Source of the DNA: Nemertoderma westbladi
Lineage: Eukaryota > Xenacoelomorpha > Nemertodermatida > Nemertodermatidae
Reading direction: 5' to 3'
NCBI GenBank assembly: GCA_032718475.1
Contig: JAUCBJ010005600.1
Location: 62,001-126,000 of the forward strand
Length of the DNA: 64,000 nucleotides
Under the pieces are notes generated by a model. It was not told where the DNA came from, made no database searches, and saw only the letters and a list, made by a program, of their open reading frames with translations. Both the position numbers and the translations under genes were made by a program. Positions 11,040-20,938 of the stretch are shown here, in pieces (the stretch's first letter is position 1; each line of letters begins with the position of its first letter).

Positions 11040-14000
11040 TTTTACTGTAGGGTTCTATGTTAGAAATGTTTTCCATTGGCAACCCTCACCAAAAGTTGTG
11101 AATGGATGTTAAAACTGCAGGAAAGCAAAAAATTTGGTGTAGGCACAACATTTAGGTCGCCCTACCTCGACTTATTTGAGTACAATATCATACCGCGATT
11201 ACCGCTAAAAGAAAATCTTACCCTTAATAATAAGTAAGGCATAACTCAAGTTTTTCTGCTGAACCATGTCTGAAATTTGGGACACCCCACTAAATCGACC
11301 ATTGTGAATCGAATGACCTCAAAATAAAATTCATAGGACCACTTGAAGTACATGATTCTGAAATATATCAGTTATGATAAGTATAATCATAATACATACA
11401 AGTCTCAAAAATCAACAAGAAAAACACATTATAATATATAGATAAATTTTATGTGTTTTGATAATGATTTATCACAGTCATTTTAATAATTCCACACATT
11501 TCAGAGTAGTTAATACAATATATATCTCAACTACAACATTGTACACTATATTAAATTGAATTAAATTGAAATTACGAGTTTATGAGGTAGTACTGTAGTA
11601 CAGTAGTATATGTATTGTATATACAATAATACAGTATGTATAGAATTCACTCATCATCATCATGAGATAATTATATTTAAAAAATTGAAATAAATTTATA
11701 AAAATTAATTATAGATTTGAAATTTCACTGTTCTACACAGTTTCTAAATTTGTTGCACCTTAGCATTCAAATCTGTAACTAGTTGCTTTGATAGAATATG
11801 ACATCTAATACGAACTGAACATTTATATTGAACTTTTACATTGCTGGCTAAAATTTGTTCTTGTGCTGTTTCCAATACTTCTGCAGTTTCAGGATATACC
11901 CAATCACATCCAGTAGAATCTGTACGTACCATATATGAAATTGACAACGTCCCATCCCACTACCCAGTTGTATTGAGTCAATGACACCAAGAAACCACTG
12001 AACTTTATCTTTGTGCCAATAAGCAACAACATGTTCACCAATGTGATATCCATAGCTGTTGTTGGAATTTGTGTCATTGTCTGTGATGCAAAATTTGGCT
12101 GAGATACTATGTAAAACATTGCCCAAATCAGCCAGGGTGATGTTATTGCATGCCCGAGCACTGTCTAAGTAAGACATCAGATTGTCAGCATACTCAGATG
12201 TCTCAAGATTATGGTGAGTTCGCTTTAATCGAAACACTGCTGCTGAAGGTTTTTAAGACAGACTGGTCATGCGATCATATTTGACCTCCTGGTACATACG
12301 TTTGTTTTTGGCTTCTTCAGTGATGCTACTGCTATCTATATATTTCTTAACATCAGCCACTGATGAAAATGGACCAGGTATTATATCATTCTTAAGGATG
12401 TCTAAAAGTTGATATTTTACAGCATCTTAGTTCAAATTTGCAGTTTCCTTTTCACTGTATCCTGCTGCTTGACGTTTTTTAAGTTGTTCAACCCATTGGA
12501 GCTTGAGGTCTTTGATTTGTTGTGCTGGCTTGACAAAGGTCCGAATTTCAGATGGAATGATGTTCATTAGTATGTCTGAACTCTTGTTAACAGTCATTTT
12601 CTTAGATGCTGATTCTAGATGTTGCTTGCCACAGATATGAAGTTCATAATTGACGAAACCAACACTACGCTCTTCATTGAGATTGTGTATTGGAGCCATT
12701 TCTAATTTTTGTCCTTTTGCTCCATCAGTATGACATATTTTCAACAATGTACCTGTTTCATCGTGTGCCATTGATCCGAACCCAAATATAGCTCCTCTGC
12801 TCCAGGAAACCACTTGCAAGTCGAGGTAAAATGATATTGAGCAGATTAATCACTTCCTTGTGAAACTGGCCAATGCAAACATTGACTACTTCAAGTAAAC
12901 ATTTCTTTGGCAGTGATTCGAGAAACCTTTTTTCAGTTACGAAGTTGCAAACTCTCATTTCGACTTGCAGTAACTCATCTGCCTTTACTTGACTTAAATT
13001 AGAATAAAGTTTTGGAAATGCTTTAAGCAATGTATTATAAGTGGTCTCTGTGTCTAGTAAAAGCGAAAAAATGGGCGAGTGAAATGAATTCCAATAAGCG
13101 AGGTTGCACATAAGATTGGTTTCAGTAGTTCCATGTTGAGAAAAGTTCTGTCAAGGATAGCTATACCATTAATAATATTACTGAAGTTATCAAGATACAT
13201 TTTGATATCATCCAAGTGATACAATAGTGAAAGGGAGCAATCAAACAACCTATTAAAACGATGACCTTTCAATGAAATGCTTTCATTTTATTTGTACTAA
13301 TATAACTGCCAAAGTGGTGTTGCCTATTCCAAGGTTTTGATGAGAAATCACGGCTAATAAATTATGTAAGGCAATGCAGTGCTTTGTAGATAAATGATTC
13401 ATTCCTGAAATCAACTTCTACGAGAAAGCAATCCTTGATTGTACTGGACCTAAAAGCATCATGTATCTCTTGATAAACATCTTTAACCGTACGTTGAAAC
13501 ATCCTCAGTGGATGAATGTGGCAAACAAGTGAACCTGGGACAGAATCTGATCCGATATCTTTACAGACCTGTTCAATAACACCTATGTTGTGAGATGTAC
13601 TATCTGTCATCACAAAATCTATTCTATCTAATATCTCCTTTTCATTATACTTTCCTCCACTAGCTGCTGATAAGATCTTTAATGTCATTATCTCAAGTTC
13701 CGAAAGATTTTCACGGGTTTCACTAAAAATAGCAAGAGTTGGTAACACTCTTTGTTTCCCATTAATCGTGAATGATTGAACAATAAAATTGCCCACTCCA
13801 CTTTTCGATGAACCATCATTTGAATAGGTTACAAGTGTCTGCTCCATATCTGAAGACATAATCTCAGTTACAATGCCAGCAAGAACTAAGGCTTCAATAT
13901 ATGTTTCAGTTCGATTTATATAGGTAGGGGCTGGAAGGGTATTGCAATCACTTGGTTTTCCTTTTTCGTAGCATTTCCACTCACCATAATCGTTTCTTCC

Positions 14001-14262
14001 AAACAATATATTTGCAATGGCAATAATCGCACCCTGAGCTTGGTTTTCTGACATATGAAGCTCAGACTTCAATTTATGAGTCAATATATAATATTCTGGT
14101 CGTACAGAACGTGGACCATTTCTAATATGACGGTATTTACAGGGCATTTCACCAGCCGGATCAATAATAACACTACTATCATCATAGACATATTTCTTTG
14201 GTTCAGTTTCACATACGAGTTCAGAGTCTCTGATAGGCGCACCAACATAATCAGCCACATAC

Positions 14263-14267
14263 AGGTC
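14263..14267. other. Target-site duplication, left copy (AGGTC)
   Basis: AGGTC precedes the 5' LTR and recurs at 19414-19418 after the 3' LTR. Counting it once restores the reading frame of the interrupted antisense gene across the junction, so the 5-bp duplication is well supported. Confidence 0.85.
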
Positions 14268-14529
14268 TGGGGTATATATAATGTGGCTCGCCCCATATGT
14301 GTAAACTCTAACAGTAGTTATTGTGTTACCGGCAGGTACCGGTACACTGACTGTTGGTATGTATACCATCGGTACAAGGTACAACTACCGTAGGCATTAT
14401 GCTGCCTATATATTATCTTATATGTTAAACTGCTAATGTCATTTTAGTACTGGTGATTGGTTTCTCATTAAAACTGGCCCGAAGCAATTACCCTGCTATT
14501 ACAGTTTTCCCTTCGAACACACCACACCA
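14268..14529 (+). repeat. 5' LTR
   Basis: It runs from TGGGGTATATATAATG to ACACCACACCA. It matches 19139-19413 with a handful of substitutions, plus a small length difference near its 3' end. A TATA-like box occurs in its first bases. Confidence 0.9.
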
Positions 14530-14547
14530 TGGCGCAGTCTAAGGCGT
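14530..14547 (+). promoter_or_regulatory. Primer-binding site
   Basis: TGGCGCAGTCTAAGGCG begins directly after the 5' LTR. TGG at this position is the complement of a tRNA CCA end. The gypsy element at 38487-41209 also starts its site with TGGCGC. The tRNA was not identified. Confidence 0.7.
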
Positions 14548-14668
14548 AACCCGCGCCTACACCCGGATATGGTTAATCAGCGATCATTCCTGGTTGATTA
14601 GCCTACCCAAACTGCAATTCCTTCGCCTACAGAGATACGATAAACTGCAATGACTCATTGCTGTCACT

Positions 14669-15652
14669 ATGTCTGAAATGGTGATGCTTAAAAAGTCCAG
14701 GAAGGGCTACAAAGCGAACCTCATGGCACAACTAAATGCCGCCAATGATTTAATCCATCAATTTATAAACTCAGGCGATACAGGTTCGAGGGGTGACCCG
14801 GATCACCTATTCCAGATTGGAAACGTTGTAGAAACACGTCTCGAGGCGTACTCTAATTCTCACATGGCCGTGTCATTGGCAATGGATGAGAGCGAGGAAG
14901 ATACAACCGGCGACACGGCATTCGGGGAGGCAAATCTCCGAGCACGCCGAATTATTGCCGAAATAAACCGGATAGGAAAGGAGGAACTTCGAGCTACATC
15001 TATCCAACCCGATAGAACCTCGGCTTCCTCTTCCACAACTGCAACGGATTCATCCTCGAGTCCATGGAAGGAGAAGGCTAAACCTCCTCCCTTCCTCGAT
15101 GCGGAAACAGACTTTATTAAGTTTAATAATTGGCACCGATCCTTCGAACTCTATCAACGACAGGTAGGGATTTTGAATGCCGCTGAAAATGAGAAAGTCG
15201 CATCGTTCTTCGGATGTTGCAGTCCGGGGTTTCTCGATCGAATTGTCAAGAGTATAAATATCCCGACTAGTACAACACTCCCACTCAAGGATGTACTCGA
15301 TGAGATAGCCAAGTATCTCCGAAGTCGTCGCAATCTCGTCCTTGATCTCAAAGCTTTCCTGGATCTAGTTAAACCGGCAACTCAACCGATAGACTCTTTC
15401 CTTGTTAAATTTAAGGAACTCGAAGATCTGAGCAACATTGAGAACCTAGACTACGGTACTGATCTGAGGCCGTTCTTCCTGGCAATGACCTTGAAGGAAT
15501 CTAGAATTCAGAAGAAAATATTTGCTTCTTCACCCCGCAAGACTTTTGATGAAATAGTCCAAATGGTCCGAACTGAGGAGGACGCTGTTGCAGCGGTAGC
15601 TGGACTCGGAGGTTCGTTCGGCTGCAAATTCCTCCGTTTGCGCCTTCAGTAA
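14669..15652 (+). CDS. Gag of the Ty3/gypsy element
   Basis: The 327-codon frame begins MSEMVMLKKSRKGYKANL. Its acidic N-terminal part is followed by a Ser/Thr-rich linker and a capsid-like region ('FNNWHRSFELYQ', 'FLVKFKELEDLSNIE') of the gypsy/retroviral-type gag superfamily. The frame ends with a Leu/Arg tail that looks like out-of-frame readthrough. The zinc knuckle that should close gag appears about 40 codons later in another frame (15726 onward), so a frameshift near 15630-15720 separates them. That shift could be programmed or a mutation. The product would assemble cytoplasmic virus-like particles. Confidence 0.75.
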   Translation: MSEMVMLKKSRKGYKANLMAQLNAANDLIHQFINSGDTGSRGDPDHLFQIGNVVETRLEAYSNSHMAVSLAMDESEEDTTGDTAFGEANLRARRIIAEINRIGKEELRATSIQPDRTSASSSTTATDSSSSPWKEKAKPPPFLDAETDFIKFNNWHRSFELYQRQVGILNAAENEKVASFFGCCSPGFLDRIVKSINIPTSTTLPLKDVLDEIAKYLRSRRNLVLDLKAFLDLVKPATQPIDSFLVKFKELEDLSNIENLDYGTDLRPFFLAMTLKESRIQKKIFASSPRKTFDEIVQMVRTEEDAVAAVAGLGGSFGCKFLRLRLQ

Positions 15653-15725
15653 ACCCACAGAGAAATCCGGTAAAAGTCGCAAAACACCGCCGAAAACTGA
15701 GTATAAGGCGGAGAAAGATAGGGCA

Positions 15726-17060
15726 ATGATGGACCCATCTAAGTCTGTGCAAAATAAGTCGCCCGACACATGTGGACAATGTGGTCTAAAGCGCGTATGC
15801 AACGCTGACAATCCCTGCCCAGCAAAGAAGGCCCAGTGCAGATATTGTAGTGGAGTGGGGCATTTTGCATCTGTTTGCCGCAAGAAAGTTCGCGAAGAAA
15901 ACAAGGCTACCAAAACTGTTAATGCAGTGTGTGCTGTAAATAGATCGGGTAAGACTGTTCCTGTAATTGTATTTTTTAACTTAGTAACAGCCACTACCGA
16001 GGCATTCCCAGACACACAGGCAGATGAGTCTGTCGCAGGTAGAGAGTTTTTGGAAATTGTGCAAATTGGGGTGAATGACCTTACTAGACCAACAGACAAT
16101 AAACTGGTTAGTGTGGATGGTACCCCGTTAAAACAGCTGGGAGTAATCCATATTGCAATGAAAGTGGGCAGTAATGTAACTGAAGCTGATATCACAATAT
16201 GTGAAGGAATAAAAGGCCTATTTCTGAGTTGTGAGGCTTGTAAGGAACTCAATATTGTTCATACAGAATTTCCCAACCCGATGGGTACCAACAATTCTGT
16301 CAATAATCCAAATTCCCACACTATTGCTGCCGCTTCCAGTGATCAAGGTCTACCACCATGGTCCACTAATTGGCTCAATACGCTCCCAGGCAGACCAAAA
16401 TCCGGTGATGCAGATGAATGCTACAAGTTTCTTCAGTCAAAATATCCTACAGTTTTTGACTCAAATAGCCTTGGGGAAATGACGGGACCAGGTGTTGGTA
16501 CACCGATGAAAATCGTTGTTAAGGAGGACACCGTTCCCTTTAAACTCATAGCACCAAGGACCATTCCTTATGCATATAGAGAAAAAGCGAAAACTGAAAT
16601 TCAACATATGGTTGAACTTGGGATCATATCTCCTGCAGGTGATACACCCACAGACTGGATCCATCCCCTTGTAGTTGCACCCAAATCTGATGGAACTGTC
16701 CGGGTGTGCATGGACCTAACGAAGCTGAACTCCCAAGTAAAACGTTCTGTTCATCGGGCTAAAACGCCTGCTGATGCTGCTAATTCCATTGTCGCTGGTG
16801 GAGCCAATAGATTTTTCCTGAAACTAGATGCCAAGAAAGGCTATTGGCAACTCCCACTTGCCAACGAGTCAAAGTCATTAACGACTTTCATTACCCCATG
16901 GGGTCTGTATTATTATAATAGGGCGACCATGGGATTTGTTTCTTCTGGTGACTCATACAACCAGCGGGGCGACTTAGCATTCCAGGGAATCGATGAAGTT
17001 GAGAAAGTTGTAGATGACACAGGCAGTGGCGCTCCTACATTTCGCGCCATTTTTGAATGA
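15726..17060 (+). pseudogene. Pol part 1: zinc knuckle, protease, RT (frameshifted)
   Basis: The open frame of 444 codons starts inside the nucleocapsid region: Cys/His motif 'CRYCSGVGHFASVC' near 15836-15880. Next is a protease-like segment whose active site reads DTQA instead of DTGA. The RT fingers and palm follow ('HPLVVAPKSDGTVRVCMDL', 'FFLKLDAKKGYWQLPL', 'TTFITPWGLYYY'). The catalytic pair is present as VVDD near 17010, after which the frame fails: 'TGSGAP' and a stop at 17060 replace the expected sequence. The protease Gly-to-Gln change and the frameshift argue against activity. Confidence 0.8.
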
Positions 17061-17800
17061 GCAATTTTGCTGCTTGAGTGGTGTAACAAATTTGGAATTG
17101 TTCTCAATGCATCCAAGACGGAAATTGGTGTAGAGGAACTTAAGTTTGTCGGTTACATTATCAACAAACATGGAGTCACAGCTGATCCATGGAAGGTCAG
17201 TGCAATCTCTGAGTTTCCCACTCCAACAACCAGAATGGAACTGAAGTCATTCCTCGGCTTAGCAAACCAACTCGCCGAGTTTTCGCCTAATTATAAGGCT
17301 GCCAGTGCACCATTACGTCCTTTACTCAGCACTAAGCGTGAGTTTATATAGACTGAATTGCATACCAGAGCAGTCGAGGCTGTCAAGAAGACTCTACTCT
17401 CCCCAGCTGTGCTCGCACCACGGGATCCCAATGCATTTGAGACTGCACTGCACACGGATGCATCTCGGATTCATGGACTCGGGTTTACTTTACTCCAGCG
17501 CTCCCAATCGAGGCTCCCAATGTAGGGTTTATTTAGCTGGACACCATGGCTTCAAGGTCGTTACACACCACGCCCCACTCTGACCACTGTTCAATGAATA
17601 TAGCCTCGATCAGATTGAGAACCAAAAGGTTGCTTCTTACTGATCTAAACTGGCAGAATATTCATTTGAGGTAGTTTGGAAGAAAGGCAGCGAGCATGCA
17701 GCTCCAGACGCTCTCTCCCGAGCCCCAATTGATTTACCTACAGATGAGGAAGTCGAGGATGGTAGCACTGGCAAACCAGGCACTTTCTCACGCATCGCTG
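17061..17800 (+). pseudogene. Pol part 2: RT thumb and RNase H (broken)
   Basis: 17067-17351 continues RT with 'LKFVGYIINKHGV' and 'LKSFLGLANQLAEFSPNY', then stops. The next frame piece gives 'FETALHTDASRIHGLGFTLLQ' split by errors, the RNase H start with its first Asp. From about 17510 to 17800 the frame changes repeatedly with stops, so RNase H is not translatable. Confidence 0.7.
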
Positions 17801-17808
17801 TTATCACT

Positions 17809-18771
17809 ATGCTGGCAGATGAGACCCTCGCAGACCCGATTCTGGATGAGCTCCGTGCAGCAGCCATGGCCGATAAATCCTATGTCGAGTTTGTAAATGC
17901 AGTCGTCTCCGATAGATACCCAGAGTTTGGTATAGCATCCCTCTACAACAAACTGAGGGATTATCTCTCTGTTGACAACGGTCTGGTCCTAATGGATGGT
18001 CGGATAGTTGTTCCTCAGGCAGCCAGACGGGATATTATGACTCGTTTACATGCCTCTCACCAAGGGATAATACGGACTAAAGAATGTGCGGCACGTACAG
18101 TGCACTGGCCTGGGATTAATGGGGATATTAAAAGCACTGTCAACTCCTGCATAGCTTGTCAGGAACTGCGTCCCAGTAACCCAGAGGAACCTGTAAATCT
18201 TACTCCAATTCCTTCAGCGCCATTTGAATCTGTTTCAGCTGATTTGTTGGACTATGGTGGGTTCACATACATCGCATACGGGGACAGATACAGCGGATAT
18301 CTTTGTGCTTGGCGATGGCGTTCTTCTCCTTCTGCAACTCAAGTTGTTCGTTCCTTGACCACCTTCTTCAAAGATTATGGTGTGCCACGGCTGATCTCCA
18401 CAGATGGGGGTCCACAAATTAGAGCAGAGGTGACACAAACATTCTTGAAGGAGTGGGGAGTTACCTGGAGATGTAGCAGTGCATATTTTCCCAGGTCAAA
18501 CGGCCATGCGGAGAATGCTGTGAAAGCGCTCGAACATCTGCTCATCAAAACAAAGTCAACTGATCTTAGTAGCAACGAATTTGCTCATGGGTTCCTAGAA
18601 CTGATGAATACACCAGGAGAGGGGGGATTGAGTCCTTCCCAGCGCGTCTTTGGTCGTCCGCAACGTACGTTGACACCTCAACACCCATCAACCGCCACAA
18701 GGATAACTGATGAACAGCTCAGATCTGCCACTAATCAGAGGGCAGTTCTGAACTCCAAGAAAGGGAGATGA
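17809..18771 (+). CDS. Integrase of the Ty3/gypsy element
   Basis: The 320-codon open frame holds a complete integrase core. A zinc-binding HHCC region has 'RLHASHQGIIRTKE', then 'NSCIACQ'. The DDE core has Asp in 'SADLLDYGG', Asp in 'LISTDGGPQ' and Glu in 'NGHAENAVKALE'. It would insert the cDNA into the genome. A stop at 18771 follows 'NSKKGR'. The C-terminal DNA-binding tail continues in another frame at 18768-19115 ('GELVWVQNPITKKW'). Confidence 0.85.
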   Translation: MLADETLADPILDELRAAAMADKSYVEFVNAVVSDRYPEFGIASLYNKLRDYLSVDNGLVLMDGRIVVPQAARRDIMTRLHASHQGIIRTKECAARTVHWPGINGDIKSTVNSCIACQELRPSNPEEPVNLTPIPSAPFESVSADLLDYGGFTYIAYGDRYSGYLCAWRWRSSPSATQVVRSLTTFFKDYGVPRLISTDGGPQIRAEVTQTFLKEWGVTWRCSSAYFPRSNGHAENAVKALEHLLIKTKSTDLSSNEFAHGFLELMNTPGEGGLSPSQRVFGRPQRTLTPQHPSTATRITDEQLRSATNQRAVLNSKKGR

Positions 18772-19115
18772 GAAACGCACGTGCGCGAAGACTTCGATCC
18801 CTTAAACAAGGTGAATTGGTCTGGGTACAAAACCCAATCACTAAGAAGTGGACCAGTACTGGTGTCATAGTTGATATCCTCAACAACACTGACTACCTTA
18901 TTTTTAACCTCGTTGATGAGTCGACTAAGCGACGCAATCGACACTTTCTTAGACCAGCACGTTTCCCGCCCCAGAAGGCAGAGAGAGACACACATTCAGC
19001 TATTCAGTCATTTTCTACTTCAACATCAACACCCCCGAAACCTATTCCCAGGGGTTCTGGACCAAGGCGATCGACCAGACATCGAACGGCAACAAAGCGG
19101 TATGGTCTTGATTGA
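18768..19115 (+). pseudogene. Integrase C-terminal tail in shifted frame
   Basis: The 115-codon frame overlaps the integrase stop by one codon. It carries the SH3-like 'GELVWVQNPITKKWTSTGVI' segment and an RRS-rich basic end stopping 24 bp before the 3' LTR. In an intact copy this would be the integrase C-terminus. Confidence 0.7.
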
Positions 19116-19123
19116 GCTCCACT

Positions 19124-19138
19124 GAAAAAAAAGGGGCA
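19124..19138 (+). promoter_or_regulatory. Polypurine tract
   Basis: GAAAAAAAAGGGG then CA lies directly before the 3' LTR start at 19139, as expected for plus-strand DNA priming. Confidence 0.85.
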
Positions 19139-19413
19139 TGGGGTATATATAATGTGGCTCGCCCCATATGTGTAAACTCTAACAGTAGTTATTGTGTTAC
19201 CGGCAGGTACCGGTACACTGACTGTCGGTATGTATAACCGTTGGTACAAGGTACAACTACCGTAGGCATTATGCTGCCTATATATTATCTTATATGTTAA
19301 ACTGCTAATGTCATTTTAGTACTGGTGATTGGTTTGTCATTAAAACTGGCCCGAAGCGATTACCCTGCTATTACAGTTTTCCCACACTTTCCCACAGTTT
19401 TCACACCACACTA
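19139..19413 (+). repeat. 3' LTR
   Basis: It begins TGGGGTATATATAATG and ends CACACCACACTA, where the usual terminal CA has become TA. It is 13 bp longer than the 5' LTR because of a small insertion near 19383-19400. It is followed by the AGGTC target duplication. Confidence 0.9.
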
Positions 19414-20938
19414 AGGTCCTCATCAGAATCTAGAAGAACATTTTCTGACATTTTAGACATCTGTTGGTATTCACCAGCCTCTTGTCTTTGCCGAATAATA
19501 CAATCTGAGTCAGCTACTTTTCGCTTCTGTGACATCTGCCACTTCCTATCAGTGAAACTTGAACAATATCCAACAGGTGGTGTCAGACATTGGTTTTTGT
19601 AAAACTCATAATCATCTGGTGCCATCTTCACTCCCCATAGTTTTTCCTGCGTGTGAATTCGTTCAATGGAGCCCTTTATATCAAATATATTCTTACATGA
19701 AGATACAAATACATTCACTCGATTCCAGTATGTATCTTTGCGTTTTGAATGTGGATATTCCTTCAATGATCTATATTCTTGGAGATGAGTAGTTATCTTC
19801 TTGCAAACAGTGGTTCTCGATTGGGTATACACATTACAAGAAATCCAATGAAGCATTAAGTCTAGGAAAATGTTATGTGTGATAGTTTCTTTATGCCCAG
19901 CATCAATAGCGAAACATTCCACAGAATAACATATAACTTGTTGCAAATTAGGAAGTTTTCCATTTGGGAAGCCTGAGCAAACTCCAAACATGACACAATC
20001 CTCACAATTGTCACTTTCAATAGTCCATGTTTTTGTAATATCATAATGCTTCTTGCATTTTATATAGTTCTTTTTCCACATTGGTGACAATTTGGCATTG
20101 GACATTTATTTCACGTTAGAACTGGATGTAGTCTGTACTGACAGTCGACCATGCTCCTTGGATCGAGTTACTACATACTGAAAATCTTCATTGATATCAT
20201 CTTCCTCCATTATAATTGTGTCATATATACAACTAAACTCCTTTATATCTACTGTATTAATAACTCTCAATATTATTTAAAAGTCATCAAATTTATTCAT
20301 GCTAGGTTTCATACCATACTATACTGGCATAACTCGCTGACTAACAGAAAGGCCTATCAGGTAATTGGTGATGCATTTGAAACATAGGGGTTGTATTTTG
20401 GGGAAAGAATACAAGATTGAATAAATTCATAAAATGTAGCTCCTTAGGGTAGCTGGAAGTGTCTGAAGCAGCCATATGCAATTCACAGCTAAACGAAACA
20501 ACTCTTGGTGACTCCGTACTAATTCTAAAATATAACATACAGGGTGCAACTCAACATTTTGCATGCCAATCCCAGCTCGAAATTCGTTTTAACAATACTA
20601 AATCGGCAATTGCGCTTCAAATGAGCTCAAAATCAGCTCCATACAACCACTAGAAGTAGCAGAATCAGCAATAAATCAGTTATCGCTAATCGGGCCAATC
20701 TCCATCAAACAGTCAGATGAAGATGCCAGGGTAGGGTGACCAAGACAAATAGACTACTCAATATATTTATGTTTTTTTGTAGATATTAGGTCTAAATACA
20801 AGTTTATAGGGGGTTGCCAGACTCCATAAGCCAAAACTCATTTTTAACATAGATCCCTAGTTTTAGGTATAGCGACTTGGTTATATGCTATATAGATTGC
20901 AAAATTCAATCATAGAACATCAAATTAATAAACGAAAC

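Larger units (their letters stand above)
14268..19413 (+). mobile_element. Ty3/gypsy LTR retrotransposon, near full length
   Basis: The 5146-bp element has two LTRs, a primer-binding site, gag, protease, RT, RNase H, integrase (in that order) and a polypurine tract. LTR identity is about 97% over the first 240 bp, so the insertion is fairly young. Even so, gag and pol carry several frameshifts and stops. It lies inside, and antisense to, the unrecognised transposase-like gene. Confidence 0.92.
11744..20105 (-). pseudogene. Large unrecognised transposase-like gene, split by an LTR element
   Basis: The start at 20105 (MSNAKLSPMWKKN) follows an in-frame stop. The frame runs to 19414, is interrupted by the 14268-19413 retrotransposon, and resumes in phase at 14267; without the insert it reads about 1070 codons with no introns. 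Visible features are an N-terminal Cys cluster (CEDCVMFGVC), an acidic linker, and a central region with 'TYSNDGSS', 'VMTDSTSHN' and 'LVCHIHPLRMFQ'. Conserved-looking blocks such as 'NGIAILDRTFL', 'IFGFGSMAHDETGTLLKI' and 'NEERSVGFVNYEL' follow. Near the C-terminus, 'GEHVVAYWHKDKVQWFLGVI' resembles a Tudor/SH3-type barrel. A stop near 13363 and frameshifts near 13270, 13100, 12800 and 11950 have disabled it. Similar long proteins are familiar to me from several marine-invertebrate genomes as multi-copy hypothetical genes. An RNase H-like transposase core is my inference. Confidence 0.55.
11045..20860 (-). mobile_element. Candidate DNA transposon carrying an LTR-element insertion
   Basis: An intronless antisense gene (11744-20105) is flanked at similar distances (about 700 and 750 bp) by inverted, diverged sequences. 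On the left at 11048-11085, TAGGGTTCTATGTTAGAAAT is followed by GGCAACCC. On the right the reverse complement of 20813-20860 reads TAGGGATCTATGTTAAAAAT and then GGCAACCCC. A second pair (GGTCGCCCTACC at about 11155; GGTCACCCTACC, reverse complement, near 20730-20745) sits 70-80 bp further in on both sides. TTTTA at 11040-11044 and 20861-20865 could be a 5-bp target duplication, but is low-complexity. The boundaries are inference. Confidence 0.45.

Noticed and set aside
13362-14384. 340-codon ORF starting in the 5' LTR as an intact gene start
   Set aside because: Its first ~39 codons are LTR sequence read antisense; the true gene start lies at 20105 beyond the inserted element.
20885-20938. 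Upstream ATG as the start of the lectin-ZP protein
   Set aside because: It would add 18 polar residues before a normal signal peptide; the ATG at 20939 gives a conventional secreted start.
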